DNA of 64,000 nucleotides from Treponema sp. J25 (GTDB taxonomy: Bacteria; Spirochaetota; Spirochaetia; Treponematales; Breznakiellaceae): positions 1 to 64,000 of the forward strand of contig NZ_PTQW01000033.1 in NCBI RefSeq assembly GCF_004343725.1, written 5' to 3'. The translations under genes and the position numbers were made by a program. Positions 9,200 through 16,517 of this stretch are shown piece after piece. Numbering within the stretch: position 1 is the first letter of the stretch; each line of letters starts with the position of its first letter. A model generated the notes under the pieces. That model was given only the letters and a program-made list of their open reading frames with translations, ran no database searches and was not told where the DNA came from.

Positions 9200-11212
9200 A
9201 TGACGAAATTACGATTTCAAGATGAGCTTAATCCAGAACAAATTCAGGCGGTAACCACCATCGAAGGGCCCGTCCTGATTATCGCCGGGGCCGGATCGGG
9301 GAAAACCCGGGTTATCACCTATCGGATCGCCTATATGCTTGAAAAGGGTATCCCCCAATCGGCGATTCTGGCCCTTACCTTTACCAACAAGGCAGCCCGG
9401 GAAATGCAAGAGCGCGTCCGGGAACTCACCGGTAAAAAACTCCATAATCTGACGGTAAGCACCTTCCATGCCTTTGGGGTCCAGATTCTGCGGGAACAGA
9501 TAGAAAAATTGGGGTATCGCTCGAATTTTTCCATTTATGACGAAACGGACCGAAATCAACTCATCAAAGAGAGCCTGCGGGAATGCGGCCTTTCTCCTGA
9601 GGGGGTAGATCTCTATAAGATTGGTCAGCTCTTTTCTAACGTGAAAATAGGCCGCTACCACTGGGGCGACAGGGCCAACGACGAGTACGAGGGGGTCTAC
9701 CGGGAATACCAGCACAGTCTTAAGGTATTTAATGCCGTCGATTTTGATGACCTTCTGGTGCTTCCCATCGAACTATTCGAAAAATATCCGGAGGTTCTCC
9801 AAAGCTATAAGAATCAGTACCGGTATCTCATGGTAGATGAATTTCAGGACACCAGTCTCATCCAGTATCGGCTCCTGCGACTTTTGGCCGATCGAAACGT
9901 GTGTGTCGTGGGAGACGACGACCAGTCTATTTACTCCTGGCGGGGAGCAAATTACGAAAACATCCTGATGTTCGAACGGGATTTCCCGGATCGGGTGGAA
10001 ATTAAGCTTGAACAAAACTACCGGTCAACCACCACTATCCTTGAAGCGGCCAACGGCGTTATCTCTCATAATACCAACCGGAAAAACAAGAAACTCTGGT
10101 CTGGCAATGGGGGCGGTAAGCCTATCGAGATATTCTTTCCCCCCAATGAAAGCGAAGAGGCCGATTTTATAGCCCATACCATTCGCTCCCTTATGATGAA
10201 GGAAAAACGAAGGTATGACGATTTTGGGGTGCTCGTGCGAACCAACTCCATGTTCCGCCACCTAGAAGAGGCCTTTCTGGCCGAAAATATTCCGTACCGC
10301 CTTTCGGGGGGATCCAGTTTCTTTCAACGAAAGGAAATCAAGGATATCATCAGCTACCTCAGGGTCATTGCGAACCCCGACGACGATATCAATCTTCTGC
10401 GGATCATCAATACACCCCGTCGGGGCATCGGGAAAACGGCGGTAGAGCATATTACCACCTTTGCCCGGGAGCAGCATACCTCCGTCTGGGATGCCATGAA
10501 TCGCCTCCGCTATGCACCGGATACCCTCTTCTCTGAAAAGGGCAAAATTGATGTGGAAGGTTTTATCACCTTGATTGAATTTTATCGCGGAGAAATGCTG
10601 GGAAAACGGGGACTGGCAAAAAAAGTCCGGGCCCTGGTGGATAACATCGATTACTGGAGCTACCTGGTCACCGAATACAACAAAAACGAAAAGGCCGCCC
10701 GCTTCAAGTTTCTCAACATTGAGTATCTTATTCAATCCATAGAAACCTGGGAAAATGACCCAGACAATCTGGATCCCACATTATATCCATATTTAAATCG
10801 TATTAGTTTGATCACCCGAGATGACGAAAACGAAGAAAACCAGCGGGGTAAGGTCAATCTTATGACGATCCATGCCTCCAAGGGGCTCGAGTTTCCCGTG
10901 GTCTTTATCGCCGGAGCCGAGGACGGGCTTATTCCCCATGCCCGCAGTCTCGAAGAAGGGGAAGGAAATATCGAAGAAGAGCGGCGACTTTTTTATGTGG
11001 CCATTACCCGGGCCCGCGACAAATTGTATATTACCAGTTGCCGCCAGCGTAAGCGTTTACAAAGCCTTGTTGAATGTAAACCCTCCCCTTTTCTGGAAGA
11101 AATTCCCCAGCACCTGGTGGAATACCACGAAGGAGAACAGGCCATAGAAAGCCCTGAGGAGGCGGCAGATTATTTTGCCCAGATTAAAGGGCGCTTTGGA
11201 GCGGCAGGATGA
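9200..11212 (+). CDS. pcrA: ATP-dependent DNA helicase UvrD/PcrA
   Basis: Superfamily 1 helicase, 3'-to-5' translocase, acting in nucleotide excision repair, mismatch repair and replication-fork rescue. All main motifs are present in order: Walker A GAGSGKTRVI (about 30-39), Ia TFTNKAAREMQ, motif II DEFQDTS, motif III GDDDQSIYSWRGA, motif IV-like QNYRSTTTIL, motif V TIHASKGLEF and motif VI AITRARDKLY. Length is 670 residues, at the short end for UvrD/PcrA, with a reduced C-terminal tail. It follows the exporter gene closely and overlaps the next gene by 4 bases. Confidence 0.93.
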   Translation: MTKLRFQDELNPEQIQAVTTIEGPVLIIAGAGSGKTRVITYRIAYMLEKGIPQSAILALTFTNKAAREMQERVRELTGKKLHNLTVSTFHAFGVQILREQIEKLGYRSNFSIYDETDRNQLIKESLRECGLSPEGVDLYKIGQLFSNVKIGRYHWGDRANDEYEGVYREYQHSLKVFNAVDFDDLLVLPIELFEKYPEVLQSYKNQYRYLMVDEFQDTSLIQYRLLRLLADRNVCVVGDDDQSIYSWRGANYENILMFERDFPDRVEIKLEQNYRSTTTILEAANGVISHNTNRKNKKLWSGNGGGKPIEIFFPPNESEEADFIAHTIRSLMMKEKRRYDDFGVLVRTNSMFRHLEEAFLAENIPYRLSGGSSFFQRKEIKDIISYLRVIANPDDDINLLRIINTPRRGIGKTAVEHITTFAREQHTSVWDAMNRLRYAPDTLFSEKGKIDVEGFITLIEFYRGEMLGKRGLAKKVRALVDNIDYWSYLVTEYNKNEKAARFKFLNIEYLIQSIETWENDPDNLDPTLYPYLNRISLITRDDENEENQRGKVNLMTIHASKGLEFPVVFIAGAEDGLIPHARSLEEGEGNIEEERRLFYVAITRARDKLYITSCRQRKRLQSLVECKPSPFLEEIPQHLVEYHEGEQAIESPEEAADYFAQIKGRFGAAG

Positions 11213-11535
11213 ACAGAAATCCTTTGCAACCTAACGCTCCTTCGGATAGCCTTTCTTTCCGTTGCCGTCCTGGTTGCGGAGCCTGCTGTATCTGGATTTC
11301 CATCTCTTCCCCCATCCCTCCGGCAGGGCCAGGCCTTCCGGGCATGCCATCAGGAAAAGCCGCAGGGACGCCCTGTATCCATCTCGATGAACATCGTTAC
11401 TGCCGTATCCATAATACTCTTCATTATCCAGAGGTGTGTCGCAATTTTATCCCCCATCCGGACACCTGTGGGTCCAGCTACGAAGAGGCCCGCGAAATTT
11501 TAAGCTTTTTAGAAGAGGCAAGTCGACCAGAATAG
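11209..11535 (+). CDS. YkgJ-family cysteine-cluster protein
   Basis: Small cytoplasmic protein of 108 residues with a metal-binding cysteine cluster: RPGCGACC near the start, then PCIHLDEHRYCRIHNTLHYPEVCRNF. This is the YkgJ/UPF0153 (CxxCxxCC) layout, predicted to bind zinc or iron; no specific function is established. The ATG overlaps the helicase stop as ATGA, so the two are translationally coupled. Confidence 0.82.
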   Translation: MNRNPLQPNAPSDSLSFRCRPGCGACCIWISISSPIPPAGPGLPGMPSGKAAGTPCIHLDEHRYCRIHNTLHYPEVCRNFIPHPDTCGSSYEEAREILSFLEEASRPE

Positions 11536-11540
11536 GTAAT

Positions 11541-11569
11541 TTGCTCTATAGCCAATACTTTTCTATACC
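11541..11569 (+). promoter_or_regulatory. Predicted promoter of the xylanase gene
   Basis: TTGCTC (11541-11546) and TATACC (11564-11569) are separated by 17 bases, about 100 bases upstream of the xylanase start. The long leader then carries a hairpin at 11620-11645. Confidence 0.45.
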
Positions 11570-11619
11570 CTCATACTTAAGACAGTATAGGGCTTCAGTA
11601 TTTATTCTGGGGACCATCA

Positions 11620-11645
11620 CACCCACTATTACTACAGAGTGGGTG
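11620..11645 (+). promoter_or_regulatory. Perfect 8-bp hairpin or operator in the xylanase leader
   Basis: CACCCACT and AGTGGGTG are exact inverted repeats around a 10-base spacer, 15 bases before the GGAGG of the xylanase gene. It may be a repressor operator for substrate control or a leader hairpin affecting translation. No regulator gene is adjacent. Confidence 0.45.
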
Positions 11646-11671
11646 AATATACCTTTTTGCGGAGGTAAGTA

Positions 11672-12700
11672 ATGATACAACGACCTATTCAGAGGGGACT
11701 TCTACTTGTTGGAACGTTTATATCCCTCACAGTGTTCTTATCCTGTGCCCCCAGGACCATGCGATCTGTGGTGGATTCCCGGGGATTTCTTTTTGGTGTG
11801 GCGGTTCGCCCAGGGGATCTCCTGGACCCCAAGGATTCCAAGTTATTAAAAGATAACTTTAATATCCTTGTGGCAGAAAACATCATGAAACTTCAATATC
11901 TCCGTCCCACCGCTACCTTCTGGAACTGGTCCGACGTGGATAATCTTGTGCGATTTGCCGAGGAGAATCGGATGAAACTCCGGGGCCACACCTTTGTATG
12001 GCATAATCAAAATCCGCCGTTTATCAACAACCTGTCAGATAAGGAAGCAGCCCTGAAGGTTCTTACGGAAACCATTACAGAAGTCCTTACCCGCTACAAG
12101 GGCAAATTCTACGAATACGATGTTTGCAATGAAGTTATCGATGACAACGGGGTACTGCGCAATTCAATCTGGATGCGAACCATTGGGCCCGAATACATCG
12201 ATATAGCCTTTAAAACGGCCCGGCAGGCTGATCCGTCGGTAAAACTGATCTTGAACGATTACAACAACGAATACGCGGGAACGGTGAAAGGGGATGCCTT
12301 TTATAACCTGGTCAAGGGTATGGTTGATCGGGGAGTTCCCATCGATGGGGTAGGTTTCCAACTCCACATGCTGGCGGAACTACCGGTAAATAAAGAAGCT
12401 TTACAGGCAAACATTAAGCGGTTCCGGGATCTGGGACTTACGGTCTCCTTTACCGAAGTGGATGTCCGCATAAAACTACCCGTCACCCCCGAAAAAGAGG
12501 CGGCCCAGCAGGCAGTGTATGAGGACCTTTTGCGGATTGCCCGGGAAGAAAATATTTCATGCTTTGTGCTCTGGGGCTATACCGATGCCTACAGTTGGAT
12601 TCCGGGAACCTTCGCTGGTTACGGTAGCGCCCATCCCTTTGACCAAAACAAACAACCGAAAAAACTGTACGGATCCCTACGGAAAATTTTAGAAAAATAA
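11672..12700 (+). CDS. Endo-1,4-beta-xylanase, GH10, lipoprotein
   Basis: Cleaves internal beta-1,4-xylose bonds in xylan. The 342-residue protein starts with a lipoprotein-type signal (hydrophobic 9-23, VFLSC with Cys25), so it is probably anchored in an outer or cytoplasmic membrane. The GH10 barrel follows: NIMKLQYLRP, GHTFVWHNQNP, acid/base Glu154 in YDVCNEVIDDNG, GFQLHM, nucleophile Glu262 in VSFTEVDVRI, and LWGYTDAYSWIPG. There is no carbohydrate-binding module. GGAGG sits 6 bases before the ATG. It is a single gene with its own promoter; no xylan-uptake genes adjoin it. Confidence 0.93.
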   Translation: MIQRPIQRGLLLVGTFISLTVFLSCAPRTMRSVVDSRGFLFGVAVRPGDLLDPKDSKLLKDNFNILVAENIMKLQYLRPTATFWNWSDVDNLVRFAEENRMKLRGHTFVWHNQNPPFINNLSDKEAALKVLTETITEVLTRYKGKFYEYDVCNEVIDDNGVLRNSIWMRTIGPEYIDIAFKTARQADPSVKLILNDYNNEYAGTVKGDAFYNLVKGMVDRGVPIDGVGFQLHMLAELPVNKEALQANIKRFRDLGLTVSFTEVDVRIKLPVTPEKEAAQQAVYEDLLRIAREENISCFVLWGYTDAYSWIPGTFAGYGSAHPFDQNKQPKKLYGSLRKILEK

Positions 12701-12736
12701 GGGAAAGTCAGTACGGGGGACCGGCGGCTCCATTTT

Positions 12737-13690
12737 TTACAACTGAAAACCAAGTTCATGAAGCATTCGTCGGTCCTCCACAAAAGGAATGCCGCTGGTA
12801 GTAAGCAGGTTGCCTGAAATTGTCGCATTTGCTCCCGACCGGAAACAGGCTGCACCCTTATCAGAGAGCAACCTTCGACCTCCCGCAAGACGAAGATAAG
12901 CCTGGGGTAAAATATAGCGAAAAATAGCTACAATGCGCCGAAATTCTTTCTCAGAAAGAACGGGGTTTTTCTCGTAAGGAGTGCCCGAAATGGGATCAAG
13001 TAAATTTAGGGGAACCGAGAGTATTCCAAGTTCCCGTAACACAAAGGCCATATCGATACGATCCTCCATGGTCTCCCCTAGCCCAAAAATCCCGCCAGAA
13101 CATACCGAAAACCCAAATCTTTGGGCCAGGCGAATCGCATTGACTTTTTCTTCGTAGGTATGGGTACTACAGACAAAAGGGAAAAAACGAGGAGCCGTTT
13201 CTAGATTATTATGAATTCGATCAAGGCCTGCTTCTCTTAGACTCCGGTACTGAGATTCCTCAAGGATCCCTAATGAGGCACAGACATAAAGTTCTGTTTC
13301 TTTTTTAATTCCTCTAATTATTTTACAAATTCTTTCTAGTTCTTTTGACTCAACCGATCTTCCAGAAATCACAATAGAAAACCGATGAATACCCGCCCTG
13401 GCACAAAGACGGGCTTGTTCAAGAATTTTTTCTTCAGACAAAAGAGGATATTCCTGAACCGGTGTTACATAATACACCGACTGGGCACAAAATTTACAAT
13501 CCTCAGGACAACGACCACTACGGGCGTTCACAATAGCACACACATCAAAAACATTCCCACAGAAGTGACGACGAATCTTTTCTGCCCCTTCACAAAGCGG
13601 TTCGAGAGGAACCGTAACAAGGAACAGGGCTTGTTCTTTATCTACTGGTGTACCATCAAGTACCTGCTGAATTATTGACTCAAGATGCAT
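12737..13690 (-). CDS. bioB: Biotin synthase
   Basis: Radical-SAM enzyme inserting sulfur into dethiobiotin to make biotin. The 317-residue protein has the SAM-cluster motif CPEDCKFCAQS (Cys-x3-Cys-x2-Cys), then HNNLETA, FSVCSGGIFGLGET, LNLLDPISGTP, RLAGGRR and NLLTTSG, all at BioB positions. It is the last gene of a thiD-thiE-bioB operon whose leader carries a TPP riboswitch, and its start overlaps the thiE end by 11 bases. No bioA, bioD or bioF is in the window, so dethiobiotin salvage is possible (inference). TAGGAG precedes the ATG. Confidence 0.92.
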   Translation of the reverse strand: MHLESIIQQVLDGTPVDKEQALFLVTVPLEPLCEGAEKIRRHFCGNVFDVCAIVNARSGRCPEDCKFCAQSVYYVTPVQEYPLLSEEKILEQARLCARAGIHRFSIVISGRSVESKELERICKIIRGIKKETELYVCASLGILEESQYRSLREAGLDRIHNNLETAPRFFPFVCSTHTYEEKVNAIRLAQRFGFSVCSGGIFGLGETMEDRIDMAFVLRELGILSVPLNLLDPISGTPYEKNPVLSEKEFRRIVAIFRYILPQAYLRLAGGRRLLSDKGAACFRSGANATISGNLLTTSGIPFVEDRRMLHELGFQL

Positions 13691-14399
13691 TTGTTTCTCC
13701 TATTGTTTGATAATTCCAATTTTCAGCCATGAGATTCTTTATGGTTCGTACCATTATACCAGGATGAGGAGCTTTCCATACAGCGGACACCACCGCAATT
13801 CCACCACACCCTCGCTTCATCACCTGGGGAACCTGATCCATCCCGATACCACCGATAGCTAACACAGGAATTCGTACCGCGCTGCACACTGCCTCAAGCC
13901 CTTCAAGATTATTGGGTCGGATATCCTGTTTTGTTTCAGTAGGGAATACTGCTCCATAGCCCAGATAACGTGCTCCCTGCAGTTCTGCTTGCTGGGCCTC
14001 CTCAATAGTACCAACCGAAACACCATAGAGTTTGTTCCGTCCCCAGAGTTTTCGAGCTACCAAAAGGGGAAGATCCTTTCGGCCTAAATGTACTCCATCT
14101 GCATCGAGGGCCATAGCCATATCAAGCCGATCATCCACAATAAAAAGGATACCTCTTTCTCGGCACTGCGCCCTCAGCCAACGGCCCTCTTCATAAAATA
14201 CCCGATCCGACACAGCCGGTATTCCTTCTAATTTTTTCTCCCTCAGTTGAATCATATCAGGACGAGCTTCCAATATGTTTTCCAGCATCGTTTGATACTG
14301 GTCAGGAGCACATAAAAACCGGCCCGTGATAACACAAAGGATGCCTCCTGCCGGAATGGACAAGTTCTGGGTTGGTTCTTCATTTTCACAATATTGCAT
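13680..14399 (-). CDS. thiE: Thiamine-phosphate synthase
   Basis: Joins HMP pyrophosphate and thiazole phosphate to give thiamine phosphate. The 239-residue barrel has the signatures DMIQLREKKLEG, FIVDDRLDMAMALDADGVHLGRKDLP, GYGAVFPTETK and VLAIGGIGMDQV. An N-terminal extension of about 25 residues precedes the first strand. It lies between thiD (17-base gap) and bioB (11-base overlap), under the same TPP riboswitch. GGGGA precedes the ATG. Confidence 0.92.
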   Translation of the reverse strand: MQYCENEEPTQNLSIPAGGILCVITGRFLCAPDQYQTMLENILEARPDMIQLREKKLEGIPAVSDRVFYEEGRWLRAQCRERGILFIVDDRLDMAMALDADGVHLGRKDLPLLVARKLWGRNKLYGVSVGTIEEAQQAELQGARYLGYGAVFPTETKQDIRPNNLEGLEAVCSAVRIPVLAIGGIGMDQVPQVMKRGCGGIAVVSAVWKAPHPGIMVRTIKNLMAENWNYQTIGETNAS

Positions 14400-14416
14400 A
14401 CTTTCCCCTTCTTTTT

Positions 14417-15232
14417 TTACTGCCTTTTTTGCCTGGGCAGTCCCTCCCTATCATAAAAAGCATGAAAATGATGTACCGGTCCGTGCCCCTTTCCTAAGGG
14501 GATCCCCTCTTTAATTGCTTCCGTAAGCCAGGCTTTTGCCTCCGCTATGGCCTCTTCAAGATTGCTTCCCCGGGCCCAAAGGGCAGTAATAGCCGATGAT
14601 AAGGAACAACCAGTCCCATGGGTATGAACGCTAACAATACGAATACCCGGAAAGACTTTTATCGATGAATCGGTCGCTAAGAGATCGTCACACTGAGCAG
14701 CAAGGTGGCCCCCCTTAAGAAGTACCGCCCGGGCCCCTAAGAAAAGAAGCTTGTGCGCAGCCCGTTCCATATCTTGAATATTCTGAATAGATTCTCCGGT
14801 AAGAACCTCAGCCTCATAAATATTAGGAGTTATAAGATCTGCCAGGGGAAATAGTTCATCCACGAGTACCTGACGGTCCTGGGGATCCAAAAGGGGATAG
14901 CCGCTTTTGGAGACCATGACAGGGTCTAGGACAACCAGAGGTGGCCGATAAAACCGAAGATGCTGGGCTACCGTTCGTATCGCAGCGGCATTCCCTACCA
15001 TACCTATTTTTACCCCATCTACCCGAATATCCTGAAAAATCCCCTCAATCTGGGCACCAATCATCTCTTCCGGTATGCTATGCACCTGGAGCACCGCCTG
15101 GGTATTTTGGGCCGTCACAGCACAAACCACAGACATACCGTAACAACCAAGGGCAGCAAAGGTTTTAAGATCCGCCTGGATACCCGCCCCTCCAGAGGCA
15201 TCGCTCCCTGCAATAGTAAGAAGCTGTTTCAT
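14417..15232 (-). CDS. thiD: Hydroxymethylpyrimidine (phosphate) kinase
   Basis: Phosphorylates HMP and HMP phosphate for thiamine synthesis or salvage. Ribokinase-like fold with TIAGSDASGGAGIQADLKTF at the N-terminus, VLDPVMVSKSGYPLL, TPNIYEAEVLTG and the catalytic loop VHTHGTGCSLSSAI. The frame also allows an ATG at 15241, but AAGGGAG abuts that codon directly, whereas the ATG at 15232 (MKQLLTIAG) is 9 bases away and is preferred. First gene of the operon. No thiC or thiG is seen here, so the locus reads as salvage plus condensation. Confidence 0.92.
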   Translation of the reverse strand: MKQLLTIAGSDASGGAGIQADLKTFAALGCYGMSVVCAVTAQNTQAVLQVHSIPEEMIGAQIEGIFQDIRVDGVKIGMVGNAAAIRTVAQHLRFYRPPLVVLDPVMVSKSGYPLLDPQDRQVLVDELFPLADLITPNIYEAEVLTGESIQNIQDMERAAHKLLFLGARAVLLKGGHLAAQCDDLLATDSSIKVFPGIRIVSVHTHGTGCSLSSAITALWARGSNLEEAIAEAKAWLTEAIKEGIPLGKGHGPVHHFHAFYDREGLPRQKRQ

Positions 15233-15241
15233 GATGTACAT

Positions 15242-15323
15242 CTCCCTTATGCTGGATCACCCGGGACTGCCTGGAGAGGAATAGATTTGTTTCAGTTAGA
15301 AAAAACTAAACCAAGGAAGGGAG
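15242..15323 (-). promoter_or_regulatory. Candidate expression platform of the TPP riboswitch (anti-ribosome-binding-site pairing)
   Basis: On the minus strand, CTCCCTT (15317-15323) just after the aptamer is exactly complementary to AAGGGAG (15242-15248), the thiD ribosome binding site. If the aptamer controls access to the first element, thiamine would switch translation. No clear intrinsic terminator was seen in the leader, which supports translational control. Inferred from complementarity only. Confidence 0.45.
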
Positions 15324-15341
15324 AAAACATTTATCCACCAC

Positions 15342-15430
15342 CTGCTTTCCTCCGCCGGTATTACCCGGATCAGGTTCATGGGTCAGGGGACGTCCCTTTC
15401 TCAGCCAGCCATTCCTGGCTCCCCAAGCAG
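15342..15430 (-). ncRNA. TPP riboswitch (thi box)
   Basis: The minus strand shows the conserved core: GGGGAGCC, then GGCTGAGA, then ACCTGATCCGGGTAATACC and CGGAGGAAA. The P1 stem is CTGCTT (15425-15430) pairing with AAGCAG (15342-15347). It lies 110 bases upstream of thiD and should repress thiD-thiE-bioB when thiamine pyrophosphate is plentiful. Confidence 0.95.
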
Positions 15431-15441
15431 CAACTCGCTTT

Positions 15442-15470
15442 ATGCTACGACAGGAACGGTTTTTCGTCAA
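15442..15470 (-). promoter_or_regulatory. Predicted promoter of the thiD-thiE-bioB operon
   Basis: TTGACG (15465-15470) and TAGCAT (15442-15447) on the minus strand are separated by 17 bases, with initiation expected just before the aptamer P1 stem. It is back to back with the tRNA promoter at 15479. Confidence 0.6.
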
Positions 15471-15478
15471 CAGAAGTA

Positions 15479-15507
15479 TTGACTATTTTTTGTTTTTGGT
15501 GCATAGT
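15479..15507 (+). promoter_or_regulatory. Predicted promoter of the tRNA cluster
   Basis: TTGACT (15479-15484), 17 bases, then CATAGT (15502-15507), placing initiation a few bases before tRNA-His. Confidence 0.55.
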
Positions 15508-15524
15508 AAGCCCTGTCAGTCGAC

Positions 15525-15598
15525 GGTGGATGTAGCTCAGTTGGTAGAGCGCCAGACTGTGGATCTGGGTGTCGCGGGTTCGAGCCCCGTCATCCACC
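15525..15598 (+). tRNA. tRNA-His (GTG)
   Basis: Cloverleaf with the extra 5' G of histidine tRNAs (G-1 opposite C73), acceptor GTGGATG/CATCCAC, D-arm GCTCAGTTGGTAGAGC, anticodon loop CTGTGGA and T-arm GGTTCGAGCC. The full CCA end is not encoded. Confidence 0.95.
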
Positions 15599-15633
15599 CA
15601 TGCGGCATCGGATCCGGCGCTCATACAACATAT

Positions 15634-15707
15634 GCGTTCGTAGCTCAGCTGGATAGAGCGACGGACTTCGAATCCGTAGGCCGGGGGTTCGAGTCCCTCC
15701 GGACGCA
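15634..15707 (+). tRNA. tRNA-Arg (TCG)
   Basis: Acceptor GCGTTCG/CGGACGC, D-arm GCTCAGCTGGATAGAGC, anticodon stem ACGGA/TCCGT with loop CTTCGAA, T-arm GGTTCGAGTCC. CCA is not encoded. A 156-base spacer follows (15708-15863) with small hairpins but no recognisable gene. Confidence 0.95.
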
Positions 15708-15863
15708 GGATGTTCTGTAGCAGTGGAGGGTACTACAGTCTCCGGTTAACGGAGAAAAGGCCCGTGCGTAATGAAGAAGGGGACTTTCCGATAGTACCGA
15801 GCTACGGGACAGAAACAGTCGCTGTGAGGATAGAGCATTCTGTCCGTCAGGGGCGAGTATTTT

Positions 15864-15936
15864 GGGCCGCTAGCTCAGCTGGCAGAGCAGCAGACTCTTA
15901 ATCTGCGGGTCGAAGGTTCGATCCCTTCGCGGCTCA
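15864..15936 (+). tRNA. tRNA-Lys (CTT)
   Basis: Acceptor GGGCCGC/GCGGCTC, D-arm GCTCAGCTGGCAGAGC, anticodon stem GCAGA/TCTGC with loop CTCTTAA, T-arm GGTTCGATCCC. Only 3 bases separate it from tRNA-Gly. Confidence 0.95.
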
Positions 15937-15939
15937 TCT

Positions 15940-16011
15940 GCGGGAATAGCTCAGTGGTAGAGCGCCACCTTGCCAAGGTGGATGTCGCGGGTTCAAGCCC
16001 CGTTTCCCGCT
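15940..16011 (+). tRNA. tRNA-Gly (GCC), copy 1
   Basis: Acceptor GCGGGAA/TTCCCGC, D-arm GCTCAGTGGTAGAGC, anticodon stem CCACC/GGTGG with loop TTGCCAA. Identical over all 72 bases to the copy at 16321. Confidence 0.95.
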
Positions 16012-16015
16012 TTAC

Positions 16016-16043
16016 AACCGTGCAGGAATTGCACGGTTTTTTT
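16016..16043 (+). terminator. Intrinsic terminator after the first tRNA group
   Basis: Stem AACCGTGC/GCACGGTT followed by a run of seven or more T. It ends transcription of the His-Arg-Lys-Gly group. Confidence 0.85.
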
Positions 16044-16137
16044 ATTTTGATACCCAATAGTCACTGTAAATAAAACCTTAAAGAAACACAAAATGTTATA
16101 AAGCATATATTTAGAGAGCACCTTAACCTCAATCCTA

Positions 16138-16166
16138 TTGACAGAACCGGGACTTTTCAGTACAGT
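16138..16166 (+). promoter_or_regulatory. Predicted promoter of tRNA-Leu and the second tRNA-Gly
   Basis: TTGACA (16138-16143), 17 bases, TACAGT (16161-16166), about 30 bases before tRNA-Leu. It shows that the second tRNA pair is a separate unit after the terminator at 16016-16043. Confidence 0.6.
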
Positions 16167-16196
16167 AGTTGCGGCTGTAATATATACCACCGGCAT

Positions 16197-16277
16197 GCGA
16201 GAGTGGTGAAATTGGTAGACACGCTAGACTTAGGATCTAGTGCCTCAGGCGTAAGGGTTCAAGTCCCTTCTCTCGCA
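16197..16277 (+). tRNA. tRNA-Leu (TAG)
   Basis: Class II tRNA with a short variable arm (TGCCTCAGGCGT). Acceptor GCGAGAG/CTCTCGC, anticodon stem CTAGA/TCTAG with loop CTTAGGA, T-arm GGTTCAAGTCC. 81 bases. Confidence 0.95.
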
Positions 16278-16320
16278 AGCACCGTGGGGTTCTTCTAGAA
16301 AAGAGTCCCACCTGGGGTAT

Positions 16321-16392
16321 GCGGGAATAGCTCAGTGGTAGAGCGCCACCTTGCCAAGGTGGATGTCGCGGGTTCAAGCCCCGTTTCCCGCT
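16321..16392 (+). tRNA. tRNA-Gly (GCC), copy 2
   Basis: Exact 72-base copy of the tRNA-Gly gene at 15940-16011, 381 bases downstream, with different flanks. It is co-transcribed with tRNA-Leu. Confidence 0.95.
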
Positions 16393-16402
16393 CGTAACGA
16401 TG

Positions 16403-16434
16403 GGGCGATCCGGCCATCGGGTCGCCTTTTTTTT
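16403..16434 (+). terminator. Intrinsic terminator after the second tRNA group
   Basis: GGCGATCC and GGGTCGCC pair imperfectly around GGCCATC-like loop bases, followed by eight T. It separates the tRNAs from trigger factor. Confidence 0.75.
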
Positions 16435-16517
16435 CAAGCCAGGGCACAATGATGCGTCCCAGGTCAGGCAAATCTTGTATATGATTTGCCCCATTTTTCC
16501 ACACAAGAGGGATTACC

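Noticed and set aside
15708-15863. Possible extra tRNA or small RNA in the tRNA spacer
   Set aside because: Small hairpins and tRNA-like words occur, but no cloverleaf or known RNA core could be built.
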